From the NCBI GenBank assembly GCA_041739345.1, contig JBGSNZ010000027.1:124001-188000 (forward strand): a stretch of 64,000 nucleotides of DNA. Direction: 5' to 3'. Below, one piece after another: positions 26,604 to 35,592 of this stretch. How positions within the stretch are numbered: the first letter of the stretch is position 1; every line of letters starts with the position of its first letter. The notes beneath the pieces were generated by a model. That model saw nothing but the letters and a program-made list of their open reading frames with translations, made no database searches and was not told where the DNA came from. The DNA comes from DIGJ01 sp041739345 (GTDB taxonomy: Bacteria > Bacillota > Clostridia > Lachnospirales > Lachnospiraceae). A program made the position numbers and the translations under genes.

Positions 26604-29108
26604 GTGAAAGAGTACACCGTAATAAGTGGATTGATTTATCTTTTTACCAATCAAAAATCGTTTGTCCCATTTGTATATATAATGGGTATTTTTGCTGTAT
26701 GCCTTATTTTTGTATTCTTGGATAATATTCGAAGACGTCGGTTGATCAATCTTATAGTCAAAGCACAGGAACAGTTACAAAACCTAATGGACGATATACC
26801 AGGGGGTATTTCCATATTTCAAATTGCGAATAATAAAATAAAAAATTTGTATTTCAATGATGGATTATGTGAGTTGTTCCATTATTCTACTGAAGAAATG
26901 GAAACTTTGTATACACAGGAAAATTGTTTTCAAATTCATCCGAATGAGTGGAAAGTTATGGAAGAAAAATTAAATGAGTGCCACGAAGTAAACACAATAG
27001 TAAACCTGGTATTTCGCAGAAAGTTAAAAGAAGGCGATTATCGTTGGACTAATTTAAAGGCAAAGCTAGTAGAACAAAGTCAAAAACGAATATTCTATGG
27101 CATTTACGTCGATGTAAACCAAGAAAAGGAGAGCGAACTTCAGGCAAAAATAGAACGTCAGAAATTTCAGATAGCACTAGACAATATGAAACTTAATATA
27201 TGGGAATATGATATTGTTAATAAAAGGGGAATACAAAGCACCTTATGTACCTATCTTTTAGATTGCCCAAAGGTAATTGATAATTTTCCAGAATGTATCA
27301 TTGAGAGTGGAAAGATAGAAAAAGATAGTGAGGATATCTATAGAACCTTACATAATAAAATAAATGAAGGTGCTGCTTGTGTTATGGGAGAAGTACAGAT
27401 TCGTAATTTGGTTGGAAAATTTGTTTGGTATCGAATGAAATATATTACGATTTTTGATGATTTCAAACAACCAATAAAGGCAATTGGAATTTCAGAAGAT
27501 ATTTCTCTTCAGGAAAAATATAAGGAAGAATTAATCAAGTTGCAGGAAATCTGTGATTATACCGTACAGAATGAATATTTAGATGTATTTAAAATTAATG
27601 TAGAAAAAAATAACATCCGAATGTTTTTTGAAAAAGGGAAAAGTGTAGGATATATCAATCATCAGCCTTATGAGAGCTTATATCAAAAATATTTACAAAA
27701 GATAGCAGATGTCGATAAGTCAATGTTTGCGGAACAATTTAAACTGAATAATTTGCTAGATAAATTAGAACAAAACAATGGTAGTCTATCTTTTAATTTA
27801 CGATATTGGGATAATATGGAATTAAAATTTGCGGAATGTAAATGTGCGTATTTTAGACACAATAAGGATACTATTTTAGTATTGATTAGTGATATTAGTC
27901 AGCTTCTTTTGAGTGAAAAAAGATCAAAAGATGCATTGGCAGAGGCATTAGAACAGGCCAAAGAAGCAGCAAAAGTAAAAGAAGATTTTTTGTCCTATAT
28001 GTCGCATGAAATCAGAACACCGCTAAATGGAATCAAGGGTATGCTTGACCTTTTGCAACAGAAAGAAGAATTTCAAAAGGAACAGTATTTAGAGGATGCT
28101 ATCACCTCAGCAAGACATTTGTCGGGACTAATTAATGATATTTTAGATATGTCAAGAATAGATAGTGGTAAACTGACACTTCAAAAAGTATATACCGAAA
28201 GAGATGAGATTTTGCATTATCTGGATGCGATTATTCGCCCAATGGCGCAGAAGAAAGGAATTACTTTTACACAGGAACACATAGATCCAAAATACGATGG
28301 AATTTATATTGATAAAGGAAGACTTCAGCAGATTCTGATTAATCTGTTATCCAATTCGGTAAAATATACGAATAGTGGAGGCTATGTGAAATTAAGTCTT
28401 AAAGATAAAAAGATGGGGGAGAATCGACTGGGTATCACCTTTATGGTGGAAGACAACGGTTTGGGAATGAGCAAGGAATTCCTTCAAAGGGCATATGAAC
28501 CTTTTGAACAGGAAGACCATTCTTATAATGACAAAGGAAGCGGATTGGGGCTAAGTATTACAAAAAAATTGGTCGAAGCAATGAACGGAGAAATACATAT
28601 TGAGAGTGAACTTGGAAAAGGAACAAAAGTTACGTTTATGCTGACTGTGGACGCTGTTAATAAGGAACAATTAGAAAAAATTGAAGATTGTGCAAAGGTT
28701 GTTGCCCTAAAGGAAAATACGACGTTTGAAAATATTCATGCCCTATTAGTAGAAGATAATGATATTAATCGAGAAATTGCCAAAATACTACTTGAATCAA
28801 TGGGCGTTAGCGTAGAAACGAGTATAAATGGAGCAGAAGCAGTCGATTTGTTTTTGCATGCAAAAGAGGGACAGTTTGATATAATCTTTATGGATATTAT
28901 GATGCCAACCATGGATGGATTGACTGCAGCCAAAGAAATTCGCAAAATAAAGCGCAGTGACGCGAATAAAATTCCTATTGTAGCAATGACCGCCAATGCT
29001 TTTGCGGATGATGTGCACAAAACATTAGAAAGTGGCATGAATTATCACTTATCTAAGCCATTTGAAAAAGAACAAATGCGACAAATTTTAATACAGGAAT
29101 TTTTATAA
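26604..29108 (+). CDS. Hybrid sensor histidine kinase with receiver domain
   Basis: Membrane-bound hybrid kinase of 834 aa. One transmembrane helix spans about residues 20-40, then two or three PAS-like sensory domains (about 60-175, 185-300 and a third diverged one). HisKA has its phospho-His in FLSYMSHEIRTPLNG near residue 466. HATPase motifs are NLLSNSVKYTNSGG, VEDNGLGM and GSGLGLSITKKL. The C-terminal receiver has its phospho-Asp in IIFMDIMMPTMDGL near residue 774 and Lys in HLSKPFEKEQ. No HPt or response regulator gene is adjacent, so its output is unknown. GTG start at 26604 after AGGAGAG. Confidence 0.92.
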   Translation: MKEYTVISGLIYLFTNQKSFVPFVYIMGIFAVCLIFVFLDNIRRRRLINLIVKAQEQLQNLMDDIPGGISIFQIANNKIKNLYFNDGLCELFHYSTEEMETLYTQENCFQIHPNEWKVMEEKLNECHEVNTIVNLVFRRKLKEGDYRWTNLKAKLVEQSQKRIFYGIYVDVNQEKESELQAKIERQKFQIALDNMKLNIWEYDIVNKRGIQSTLCTYLLDCPKVIDNFPECIIESGKIEKDSEDIYRTLHNKINEGAACVMGEVQIRNLVGKFVWYRMKYITIFDDFKQPIKAIGISEDISLQEKYKEELIKLQEICDYTVQNEYLDVFKINVEKNNIRMFFEKGKSVGYINHQPYESLYQKYLQKIADVDKSMFAEQFKLNNLLDKLEQNNGSLSFNLRYWDNMELKFAECKCAYFRHNKDTILVLISDISQLLLSEKRSKDALAEALEQAKEAAKVKEDFLSYMSHEIRTPLNGIKGMLDLLQQKEEFQKEQYLEDAITSARHLSGLINDILDMSRIDSGKLTLQKVYTERDEILHYLDAIIRPMAQKKGITFTQEHIDPKYDGIYIDKGRLQQILINLLSNSVKYTNSGGYVKLSLKDKKMGENRLGITFMVEDNGLGMSKEFLQRAYEPFEQEDHSYNDKGSGLGLSITKKLVEAMNGEIHIESELGKGTKVTFMLTVDAVNKEQLEKIEDCAKVVALKENTTFENIHALLVEDNDINREIAKILLESMGVSVETSINGAEAVDLFLHAKEGQFDIIFMDIMMPTMDGLTAAKEIRKIKRSDANKIPIVAMTANAFADDVHKTLESGMNYHLSKPFEKEQMRQILIQEFL

Positions 29109-29135
29109 TTTCTTGTGATTTTTTAGGAAAAGTGG

Positions 29136-29172
29136 TACATTAAAGTTAAGTGATACACTAAGGCTAAGTAGA
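29136..29172 (+). repeat. Imperfect tandem pair upstream of the HExxH gene
   Basis: Two 18-19-nt units (TACATTAAAGTTAAGTGA and TACACTAAGGCTAAGTAGA) lie head to tail 19 bp before the start codon of the next gene. They may be a regulator site; nothing else supports this. Confidence 0.35.
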
Positions 29173-29190
29173 TACAAGGGAGGAATAAGT

Positions 29191-29688
29191 ATGATAACAG
29201 GAATTGTAGGAATGGGACAGTCAGTATCACCTTATTCACCGTATGTGAATCGTACCGTAGCTGCTGCTTCCTCGCTTGGTAAGACTATCAATGATACCGT
29301 GAATACAGATCAATCATCTTCAAAGGTAAGAAAAGAGGAGTGTCAGACCTGTAACGAACGAAAGTATGTCGATGGTTCAAACGAGTCAAATGTATCCTTT
29401 AAATCTCCGGGACACATATCCCCTGAGAACTCTGCCGCTAAAGTAATGGCGCATGAGAAGGAACATGTTTCCAATGCCGTACGGGAAGGAAATAAAAAAA
29501 ATAAGGAGTTACTTTCTTCTACGGTTACAATGAAAACTGCGGTATGTCCAGAGTGTGGTACAACGTATGTATCCGGAGGTACAACAAAAACAACAATAAA
29601 AACATATTCCGATAATCCGTATGATCAGGCAAAAAAGTTGATTGAAGGAAGCTTGTTATCTGGTCAAAATATCGATTATGTTGCATAA
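29191..29688 (+). CDS. Small putative zinc metalloprotein (SprA-related, HExxH)
   Basis: 165-aa protein without signal peptide or membrane segment. It has an HExxH motif (MAHEKEHVSNAV, near residue 90) as in gluzincin-type metalloproteases, flanked by two CxxC pairs: ECQTCNERKYVDGS near residue 50 and VCPECGTTYVSGG near residue 117. The CxxC/HExxH/CxxC order resembles the SprA-related (CJM1_0395-type) putative metalloprotease family; this is recalled, not searched. The N-terminus is Ser/Thr-rich and probably disordered. The last 25 residues (DNPYDQAKKLIEGSLLSGQN) recur in the next gene. GGGAGG ribosome site. Activity is unproven. Confidence 0.75.
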   Translation: MITGIVGMGQSVSPYSPYVNRTVAAASSLGKTINDTVNTDQSSSKVRKEECQTCNERKYVDGSNESNVSFKSPGHISPENSAAKVMAHEKEHVSNAVREGNKKNKELLSSTVTMKTAVCPECGTTYVSGGTTKTTIKTYSDNPYDQAKKLIEGSLLSGQNIDYVA

Positions 29689-29773
29689 AAATACCATAAA
29701 TTCCTTAATAAGACTTGAAATTATTTTTTAAAGATGGTAATATAACTCTATAGATAGAAAAGGAGGATGCCGT

Positions 29774-30049
29774 ATGATAGCAGGAGTAAATATGAGTGGT
29801 CAACTCAACGCTTTGTATCCACAGTATAATGCAACAAAAGTACAACCGATAAAGAGATCAAATGCGGTAGACTCGAACGAATCACTGCAGGCAATCAATA
29901 AAAAAGAAAAAGAGCAATCGAGTGTAGCTGTTTCAGCAGAACTTAAAAATGCGCAGAACATTTCCTATACTTCAAATCCATACGATCAAACCAGAAAATC
30001 AGCCGAAAATACATTGTTGGTTGGTCAGAATTTTGATATTGCAGTATAA
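29774..30049 (+). CDS. Shortened paralogue of the HExxH protein
   Basis: 91-aa protein that keeps both ends of its neighbour but lacks the CxxC-HExxH-CxxC core. Its N-terminus (MIAGVNMSGQLNALYPQY) parallels MITGIVGMGQSVSPYSPY and its C-terminus (SNPYDQTRKSAENTLLVGQN) parallels DNPYDQAKKLIEGSLLSGQN. The strong AAAGGAGG site argues that it is translated rather than decayed. It could be a partner or inhibitor of the first protein, or both could share a targeting tail. This is inference. Confidence 0.7.
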   Translation: MIAGVNMSGQLNALYPQYNATKVQPIKRSNAVDSNESLQAINKKEKEQSSVAVSAELKNAQNISYTSNPYDQTRKSAENTLLVGQNFDIAV

Positions 30050-30076
30050 TTAAAAATTTATAAATAAAGATTATTG

Positions 30077-30105
30077 GACCGATTTCTTTTGAAATCGGTC
30101 TTTTC
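30077..30105 (+). terminator. Terminator of the HExxH gene pair
   Basis: Perfect 10-bp stem (30077-30086 with 30091-30100), TTTT loop and T-rich tail. Its 3' arm runs into the next inverted repeat. Confidence 0.85.
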
Positions 30106-30144
30106 TATCGTATAGGAAATAATTTCCTATACGATAGAAAAGAC
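30098..30144. repeat. Long perfect inverted repeat before tex
   Basis: 22-bp perfect arms (30098-30119 and 30123-30144) around a 3-bp centre. It overlaps the terminator stem by 3 bp, so the two hairpins would compete. It could be a second terminator (reading leftward) or a protein site. Confidence 0.75.
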
Positions 30145-30256
30145 TCCATGAAGATACAAGTATGGCGAGATAATACGCACTAAACCAAGAAAAACTGGAA
30201 AATTTGGAAAATATAGATTATAATAAGCGATAAGAATTAAAACTAAGGAGTTTATT

Positions 30257-32584
30257 ATGGATATATTAAAACAAATTAAAGAAGAATTAAGAATCGAACT
30301 ATGGCAGGTTGAAGCTGTAGTAAGCTTGATTGATGAAGGAAATACAATACCATTTATTGCTAGATATCGAAAAGAAAAACATGGTGCACTGGATGATGAA
30401 CAGCTTCGTAATTTAAATGAACGATTAACTTATTTGAGAAATTTAGAAGACAAAAAGAATCAGGTTCTTGCTAGTATCGAGGAGCAGGGAAAACTTACAG
30501 AAGAATTAAAAAAACAGATTTTGGCAGCAACCACTCAAGTAGTTGTGGAGGATTTATATCGCCCATATCGCCCAAAGAGAAGAACGAGAGCTACCATTGC
30601 AAAGGAAAAAGGCTTAGAGGGATTGGCTGAAATTATTTTAGCGCAGATAACAGAAAAATCACTAGAGGAGGAAGCAAAAGCCTTCGTTTGTGAAGCAAAA
30701 GAAGTTAATAATGTAGCAGAAGCAATTGCTGGTGCTATGGATATTATAGCAGAAAGCATTTCGGATGAGGCGGACTATCGTATCTATATCCGTAAAGCAA
30801 CCATGGAAGAAGGTTCCATTATTTCTACTGCAAAAGATGAGAAAGCGCAGTCTGTTTACGAAATGTATTATGCATTTGAAGAGCCAATTGAAAAGATTGC
30901 AGGGCATAGAGTACTTGCACTCAATCGTGGAGAAAGTGAAAAGATATTAAATGTAAAGATTACTGCACCAGAAGAACGTATTTTAAGATTTTTAGAGAAA
31001 AAAGTGATTATCAATGAAAATAAAAATACGATGGAAGTATTAAAATCGACAATAGAAGATTGCTACAAGCGTCTTATTTCACCAGCCATTGAACGTGAAA
31101 TTCGAAATGAACTGACGGAGAAAGCAGAAGATGGAGCAATTAAAGTCTTTGGAAAGAACTTAGAACAACTCTTATTGCAACCACCGATTGCAAATAAAGT
31201 TGTACTTGGATGGGATCCAGCATTTCGTACCGGATGTAAGCTTGCTGTTGTGGATGAGACAGGAAAGGTATTAGATACCTGTGTTGTTTACCCGACTGTA
31301 CCACAAAATAAAGTTGAACAGACAAAAAAGACAGTAAAAGAATTAGTGGATAAATATAACATTGATCTAATCTCTGTAGGAAACGGAACTGCATCTCGTG
31401 AATCCGAAATGATTATTGTGGATATGTTAAAGGAAATGAATCGTCCAGTTCAATATATCATAGTAAATGAAGCAGGTGCTTCTGTTTATTCTGCGAGTAA
31501 GCTAGCGACCGAAGAATTTCCAAACTATGATGTAGGACAAAGAAGTGCAGCCTCTATTGCAAGAAGATTACAAGACCCACTTGCGGAACTCGTTAAAATA
31601 GATCCACAGTCTATCGGTGTTGGACAGTACCAGCACGATATGAACCAGAAAAAATTAGGAGAAGCTTTGTCAGGAGTGGTGGAAGCATCCGTTAATAAGG
31701 TTGGTGTTGATTTAAACACTGCTTCTGCCCCTTTATTAGAGTATGTATCCGGTATATCTAAAGTAATTGCTAAGAATATTGTTAATTACCGTGAAGAAAA
31801 TGGTAAGTTTTCGGATCGTAAACAATTATTAAAGGTTGCTAAGCTTGGGCCAAAAGCGTACGAGCAGTGTGCTGGATTTATGAGAATTCTTGATGGAGTT
31901 AATCCACTTGACGCAACCAGTGTACATCCGGAATCTTATGAAGCAGCAAAAGCTTTACTTGAGACACTTGGATGGACGATGGAGGATGTACGAAAAGCAC
32001 AGTCGGAGGTTGCAAAAAACAAAGGAACTGCGAAAAATACCGAACCTAAAAAGGTAGAAAAGAAAAAGAGCATAGTAGTGAAACAGCAAAATACCGCCTT
32101 TTCACAGGCACTGGTACAAGCAATGGGGAATTCAAACGTTGAAGCAACAATGGAAGACAGTCCCAAAAAAGAAGAAGAGAAAATTTCAGGAAATCTTAGT
32201 AAGAAAATTAATAATAAAGAAAAAGTAGCAAAAGATTTAAATATTGGTCTCATGACACTGAATGATATATTAAACGAATTAGAAAAACCTGGAAGAGATC
32301 CTCGTGACGAAATGCCAAAACCAATTCTTCGAACCGATGTACTTGATATGAAAGATTTAAAAGAGGGAATGATATTAACAGGCACTGTTCGTAACGTAAT
32401 TGATTTTGGAGCATTTGTCGATATCGGTGTGCATCAAGATGGATTGGTACACATTTCCCAGCTAAGTAATAAAAAATTTGTAAAACATCCATTGGATGTG
32501 GTAAGCGTAGGAGATATTGTCGATGTAAAGGTAATGAGTGTCGATTTAGGGAAGAAGAGAATACAATTAACTATGAAGCTATAA
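30257..32584 (+). CDS. tex: Tex family RNA-binding transcription accessory protein
   Basis: Cytoplasmic nucleic-acid-binding protein of 775 aa. Order: N-terminal helical Tex domain (FIARYRKEKHGALDDEQL near residue 34), RNase-H-like YqgF fold (VVLGWDPAFRTGCKLAVVDE near residue 315), helix-hairpin-helix pair (near 490-560) and a C-terminal S1 domain (GTVRNVIDFGAFVDIGVHQD near residue 712). Tex proteins are usually somewhat over 700 aa; here a Lys/Glu-rich insertion of about 65 residues (roughly 592-655) separates HhH and S1. ATG start with an AAGGAG site. Single gene unit. Confidence 0.95.
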   Translation: MDILKQIKEELRIELWQVEAVVSLIDEGNTIPFIARYRKEKHGALDDEQLRNLNERLTYLRNLEDKKNQVLASIEEQGKLTEELKKQILAATTQVVVEDLYRPYRPKRRTRATIAKEKGLEGLAEIILAQITEKSLEEEAKAFVCEAKEVNNVAEAIAGAMDIIAESISDEADYRIYIRKATMEEGSIISTAKDEKAQSVYEMYYAFEEPIEKIAGHRVLALNRGESEKILNVKITAPEERILRFLEKKVIINENKNTMEVLKSTIEDCYKRLISPAIEREIRNELTEKAEDGAIKVFGKNLEQLLLQPPIANKVVLGWDPAFRTGCKLAVVDETGKVLDTCVVYPTVPQNKVEQTKKTVKELVDKYNIDLISVGNGTASRESEMIIVDMLKEMNRPVQYIIVNEAGASVYSASKLATEEFPNYDVGQRSAASIARRLQDPLAELVKIDPQSIGVGQYQHDMNQKKLGEALSGVVEASVNKVGVDLNTASAPLLEYVSGISKVIAKNIVNYREENGKFSDRKQLLKVAKLGPKAYEQCAGFMRILDGVNPLDATSVHPESYEAAKALLETLGWTMEDVRKAQSEVAKNKGTAKNTEPKKVEKKKSIVVKQQNTAFSQALVQAMGNSNVEATMEDSPKKEEEKISGNLSKKINNKEKVAKDLNIGLMTLNDILNELEKPGRDPRDEMPKPILRTDVLDMKDLKEGMILTGTVRNVIDFGAFVDIGVHQDGLVHISQLSNKKFVKHPLDVVSVGDIVDVKVMSVDLGKKRIQLTMKL

Positions 32585-32626
32585 TATTTCGCTGAACTAG
32601 TTATAGAGCGGAAAGGACGTAACAAA

Positions 32627-33517
32627 ATGATAAAATTTGAAAGACCTACATTAGAAGATAGAGACTGGATGAGAGAAAAGATAGCACAATCAGACTTAAG
32701 AGGATGCGAATATTCTTTTGGTAATTTGTTTATTTGGAGAAATGTGTCCGATGTAAAGGTAGCTTTGGTTGAAGGCTTCCTCTGCGTGACTGGAGCATCA
32801 AAAGAAAATGAAGTGATTTACAATTATCCAGTTGGTGCTGGTGACGAGCAGAAAGTACTTGAACTTTTGATAGAGGATGCAAAAGAAAAGGGTTGTATTC
32901 CACGTTTTCGTGGTGTATTAGAAGAGCAGAGGGAAAGATTAGAACGATTATTTCCTGATAACGTGGAAGTTACAACAACTGAAGCAGATTGGGACTATAT
33001 TTATGAGGTTGAAAAATTAACCACACTTGCAGGTAAGAGTTACCATGGTAAAAGAAATCACATTGCTAGATTTAAAGATGACAATGACTGGGCTTATGAG
33101 GCAATTACCGAAGAAAAAATTGAAGAATGCAAAAAAATGAATGAAATTTGGTGCGAGGAATATGGTTGTGGGAAAAGTGAAAGTGCAAAACTGGAACAGT
33201 GTGCAGTGGAGCAAAGCTTTTTGCATTTTAAAGAGCTTGGATTTGAAGGTGGACTTCTAAGGAAAGCTGGGGAAGTGGTAGCTTTTACCATTGGAGAACC
33301 TTTAAACTCAGATACCTATGTTGCTCATATAGAAAAGGCATTCCCTCAGGTACAAGGTTCTTATCCAATGATTAATCAGCAATTTGTAGAGCATAATATG
33401 CAAAATTTCAAGTATGTAAATCGAGAAGAAGATATCGGGGATGAAGGACTTCGTAAAGCGAAGATGTCCTATAAGCCTCAGTTACATTTGAAAAAATACG
33501 TTGTAACTATAAAGTAA
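32627..33517 (+). CDS. DUF2156 / LPG-synthase C-terminal-like protein
   Basis: 296-aa cytoplasmic protein with the acyltransferase-like double-GNAT fold of DUF2156 (phosphatidylglycerol lysyltransferase C-terminal domain). Typical segments are YSFGNLFIWRNVSDVKV near residue 27, GKSYHGKRNHIARFKDDN near residue 134 and the final FKYVNREEDIGDEGLRKAKM motif. There is no membrane part, so it is not an MprF lysyl-PG synthase; its acceptor is unknown. GGAAAGGA site before the ATG. The next gene, another acyltransferase fold, starts 23 bp after its stop. Confidence 0.85.
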   Translation: MIKFERPTLEDRDWMREKIAQSDLRGCEYSFGNLFIWRNVSDVKVALVEGFLCVTGASKENEVIYNYPVGAGDEQKVLELLIEDAKEKGCIPRFRGVLEEQRERLERLFPDNVEVTTTEADWDYIYEVEKLTTLAGKSYHGKRNHIARFKDDNDWAYEAITEEKIEECKKMNEIWCEEYGCGKSESAKLEQCAVEQSFLHFKELGFEGGLLRKAGEVVAFTIGEPLNSDTYVAHIEKAFPQVQGSYPMINQQFVEHNMQNFKYVNREEDIGDEGLRKAKMSYKPQLHLKKYVVTIK

Positions 33518-33540
33518 CGAAAGAAAGAAGCGTGCGTAAG

Positions 33541-34383
33541 ATGGAAGAAGGCAGGATTACTTTCGCTAAGACAGAATGGATTACTGAATTAAAAGAGATA
33601 TGGAAGGAATGTTTTCATGATGAAGACAGCTATATTGATTTCTATTTCTCGAATCGATTCACAGAAGATAATATGGTTGTATGGCTAGAAGATATGGTGC
33701 CAGTGGCAATGGCAAGCCTTTTACCTTGCGCATGTTGGAAAAAGAAGAATCATTTGATTTTGAAACAACCTACTCGTTATATTTATGCGGTAGCTACCAA
33801 ACCGGAGTTTGCAGGGCAGGGAATCAGTACAAAATTAATGAAACATATACAGAAATTATGTTATGAAAATCATGAAATCGGAATTTTGGTGCCAGGAGAA
33901 GAAAGCCTAATTTCCTTTTATCAAAAACGCAACTTTTATCCAGCAATTCATGGTAAGGAAAGAGTAGATATGGAAGCCAGGATTGCAGATTTAAAGATAA
34001 GTTCGCATTCGGATGTTAAGATAGTGGAAGGGATAGTTTTAGCGAATCGATATAAACAGATACGGGATAGACAACTAGGAATGGATGGCTATATCGAGTG
34101 GGATGTAGATGCAATTGGCTATGCAATAAAAGAAAATACCTTAATTGGAGGCCTTTGTTTTGAATTCATGTGCGGAGGTGAAAGCCATATTATGATGGGG
34201 TATATAAATGAGGAGCAATTTATTGTGCGCGAAACCTCACTATCCGATAGTCAGTGGGATCAATATGCAATGAGCATTGCGAATGAATTTCAATGTAGTA
34301 GTATTATTGAAAAAGAACGATTCTGCATGAGTACACGAAAAAATTGGACCGAAACCAGTTATTTTAATCTAGCATTGGATTAA
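33541..34383 (+). CDS. GNAT-family N-acetyltransferase
   Basis: 280-aa protein with a GNAT core. Acetyl-CoA-binding motif A is visible near residues 80-105 (YAVATKPEFAGQGISTKLMK, the Q-x-x-G pattern), and a typical SFYQKRNFYPA segment near residue 130. The C-terminal ~130 residues form a second, less conserved domain as in Eis-like two-domain acetyltransferases. I prefer the ATG at 33541 over GTG 33532, since the GAAAGAAAG site is too close to the GTG. Substrate unknown. Confidence 0.8.
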   Translation: MEEGRITFAKTEWITELKEIWKECFHDEDSYIDFYFSNRFTEDNMVVWLEDMVPVAMASLLPCACWKKKNHLILKQPTRYIYAVATKPEFAGQGISTKLMKHIQKLCYENHEIGILVPGEESLISFYQKRNFYPAIHGKERVDMEARIADLKISSHSDVKIVEGIVLANRYKQIRDRQLGMDGYIEWDVDAIGYAIKENTLIGGLCFEFMCGGESHIMMGYINEEQFIVRETSLSDSQWDQYAMSIANEFQCSSIIEKERFCMSTRKNWTETSYFNLALD

Positions 34384-34413
34384 TTATTATAAATATGAAA
34401 AGAGGACTTACGA

Positions 34414-35247
34414 ATGATACAGGATATTTCACCAAGCATATTTCATAATGAATTCAAAGATAAACAGCCGAACCAAAACAGTAATATTTTCTGCTTTCAA
34501 AAGAATAAAATATTACTCATGCAAACATCAAATAGAGAAATACTTCTTCCAACCTTTGAAGCAATGCCAACGGATATGTCGGATTCAAACTATCAATATT
34601 TATTTTGCGTTGATGAAAAAGATTACTTTCTTTGCTTAAATGAGGAGGCAATTGTGTTGCCTTCATTTCAATACGAATCGGTGCAGATACTTCGTGATAA
34701 TATTGGAAAAGAGCTTCAATTTGTAGGCATTACTGCTTACCATTTATATCAATGGTATGAAAACAACCATTTTTGTGGGAGATGTGCAAATGAGCTTTCG
34801 TTTGATTCCAAAGAGCGTATGCTTTACTGTAAAAAATGTGGGAATATGGTATATCCTAAAATAGCACCAGCCGTTATTGTTGGAGTTACAAATGGCGATA
34901 AAATTCTTATGACAAAATATGCGGGTAGAGTTTACAAAAAGTATGCACTAATTGCAGGATTTGCGGAAATAGGAGAAGCACTCGAAGATACAGTTCGGCG
35001 TGAAGTTATGGAAGAAGCCGGTGTAAAAGTAAAAAATATTACGTATTATAAAAGTCAGCCATGGGGATTTGATAGTAATCTGCTAGTGGGATATTATGCG
35101 CAATTGGATGGTTCGGATGAAATAACCATGGATACAGAGGAACTTTCATATGCCGGCTGGTTAACGAAGGATGATGTAGAGATAGTAAGTGATGGTGTCA
35201 GCTTGACGAACGAAATGATGTATCAGTTTTTTCAAAGAAAAAATTAA
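34414..35247 (+). CDS. nudC: NAD+ diphosphatase
   Basis: Hydrolyses NAD(H) to NMN and AMP, and removes NAD caps from RNA in known members (277 aa). A four-cysteine zinc ribbon (FCGRCANEL ... YCKKCGNMVYPK) is near residues 119-145. The Nudix box is complete and canonical: GFAEIGEALED then REVMEEAGV, near residues 187-209. The SQPWGF motif that distinguishes NudC from other Nudix proteins is at about residue 219. Ends with a terminator. Confidence 0.94.
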   Translation: MIQDISPSIFHNEFKDKQPNQNSNIFCFQKNKILLMQTSNREILLPTFEAMPTDMSDSNYQYLFCVDEKDYFLCLNEEAIVLPSFQYESVQILRDNIGKELQFVGITAYHLYQWYENNHFCGRCANELSFDSKERMLYCKKCGNMVYPKIAPAVIVGVTNGDKILMTKYAGRVYKKYALIAGFAEIGEALEDTVRREVMEEAGVKVKNITYYKSQPWGFDSNLLVGYYAQLDGSDEITMDTEELSYAGWLTKDDVEIVSDGVSLTNEMMYQFFQRKN

Positions 35248-35275
35248 ATAAGTGGTGTTCACCATAAGACAAACC

Positions 35276-35311
35276 AACCCTTTACCGTTGCGATACGGTT
35301 AGGGTTTTTTT
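35276..35311 (+). terminator. Terminator after nudC
   Basis: Stem AACCCTTTACCG / CGGTTAGGGTT with one bulged or mismatched position, 8-nt loop, seven T. Confidence 0.8.
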
Positions 35312-35347
35312 GTGTGTTTTAAAGCGGATAACTACACTTGAATAGAG

Positions 35348-35376
35348 TTAACATTTGCAATATTATATGATATAAT
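35348..35376 (+). promoter_or_regulatory. Candidate promoter of the hydrogenase operon
   Basis: TTAACA (35348-35353), 17 bp, TATAAT (35371-35376), giving a leader of about 210 nt. The leader contains the palindromic TGTTAAATAACA (near 35409-35420), an AGTGTA/TACACT hairpin and an ATTTCATGAAAT palindrome just ahead of hndA. No classical riboswitch was recognised and no clear TTGTTAA-N4-TTAACAA Rex site was found. Confidence 0.5.
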
Positions 35377-35592
35377 CATATAAATGCAATAAAAACGAAT
35401 AAAAATATGTTAAATAACATTAGAAATACAAGTAGTGTATACAACAGTACACTTTCTTTGAAATTTACTGGTATCATGAATCGTATGAATTGGCTTAAGT
35501 CAAAAAATAAGATTTCATGAAATAGTAAGAATGAAGGAAATGTTGTTTATAATATAAGAAAGAATCTATTTAAATCAAAAGGAGGTTTGTAT

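Noticed and set aside
35400..35425. TGTTAAATAACA as a Rex operator of the hydrogenase operon
   Set aside because: The half-sites are only 2 bp apart between TGTTA and TAACA, whereas the Rex site needs 6, so it does not fit.
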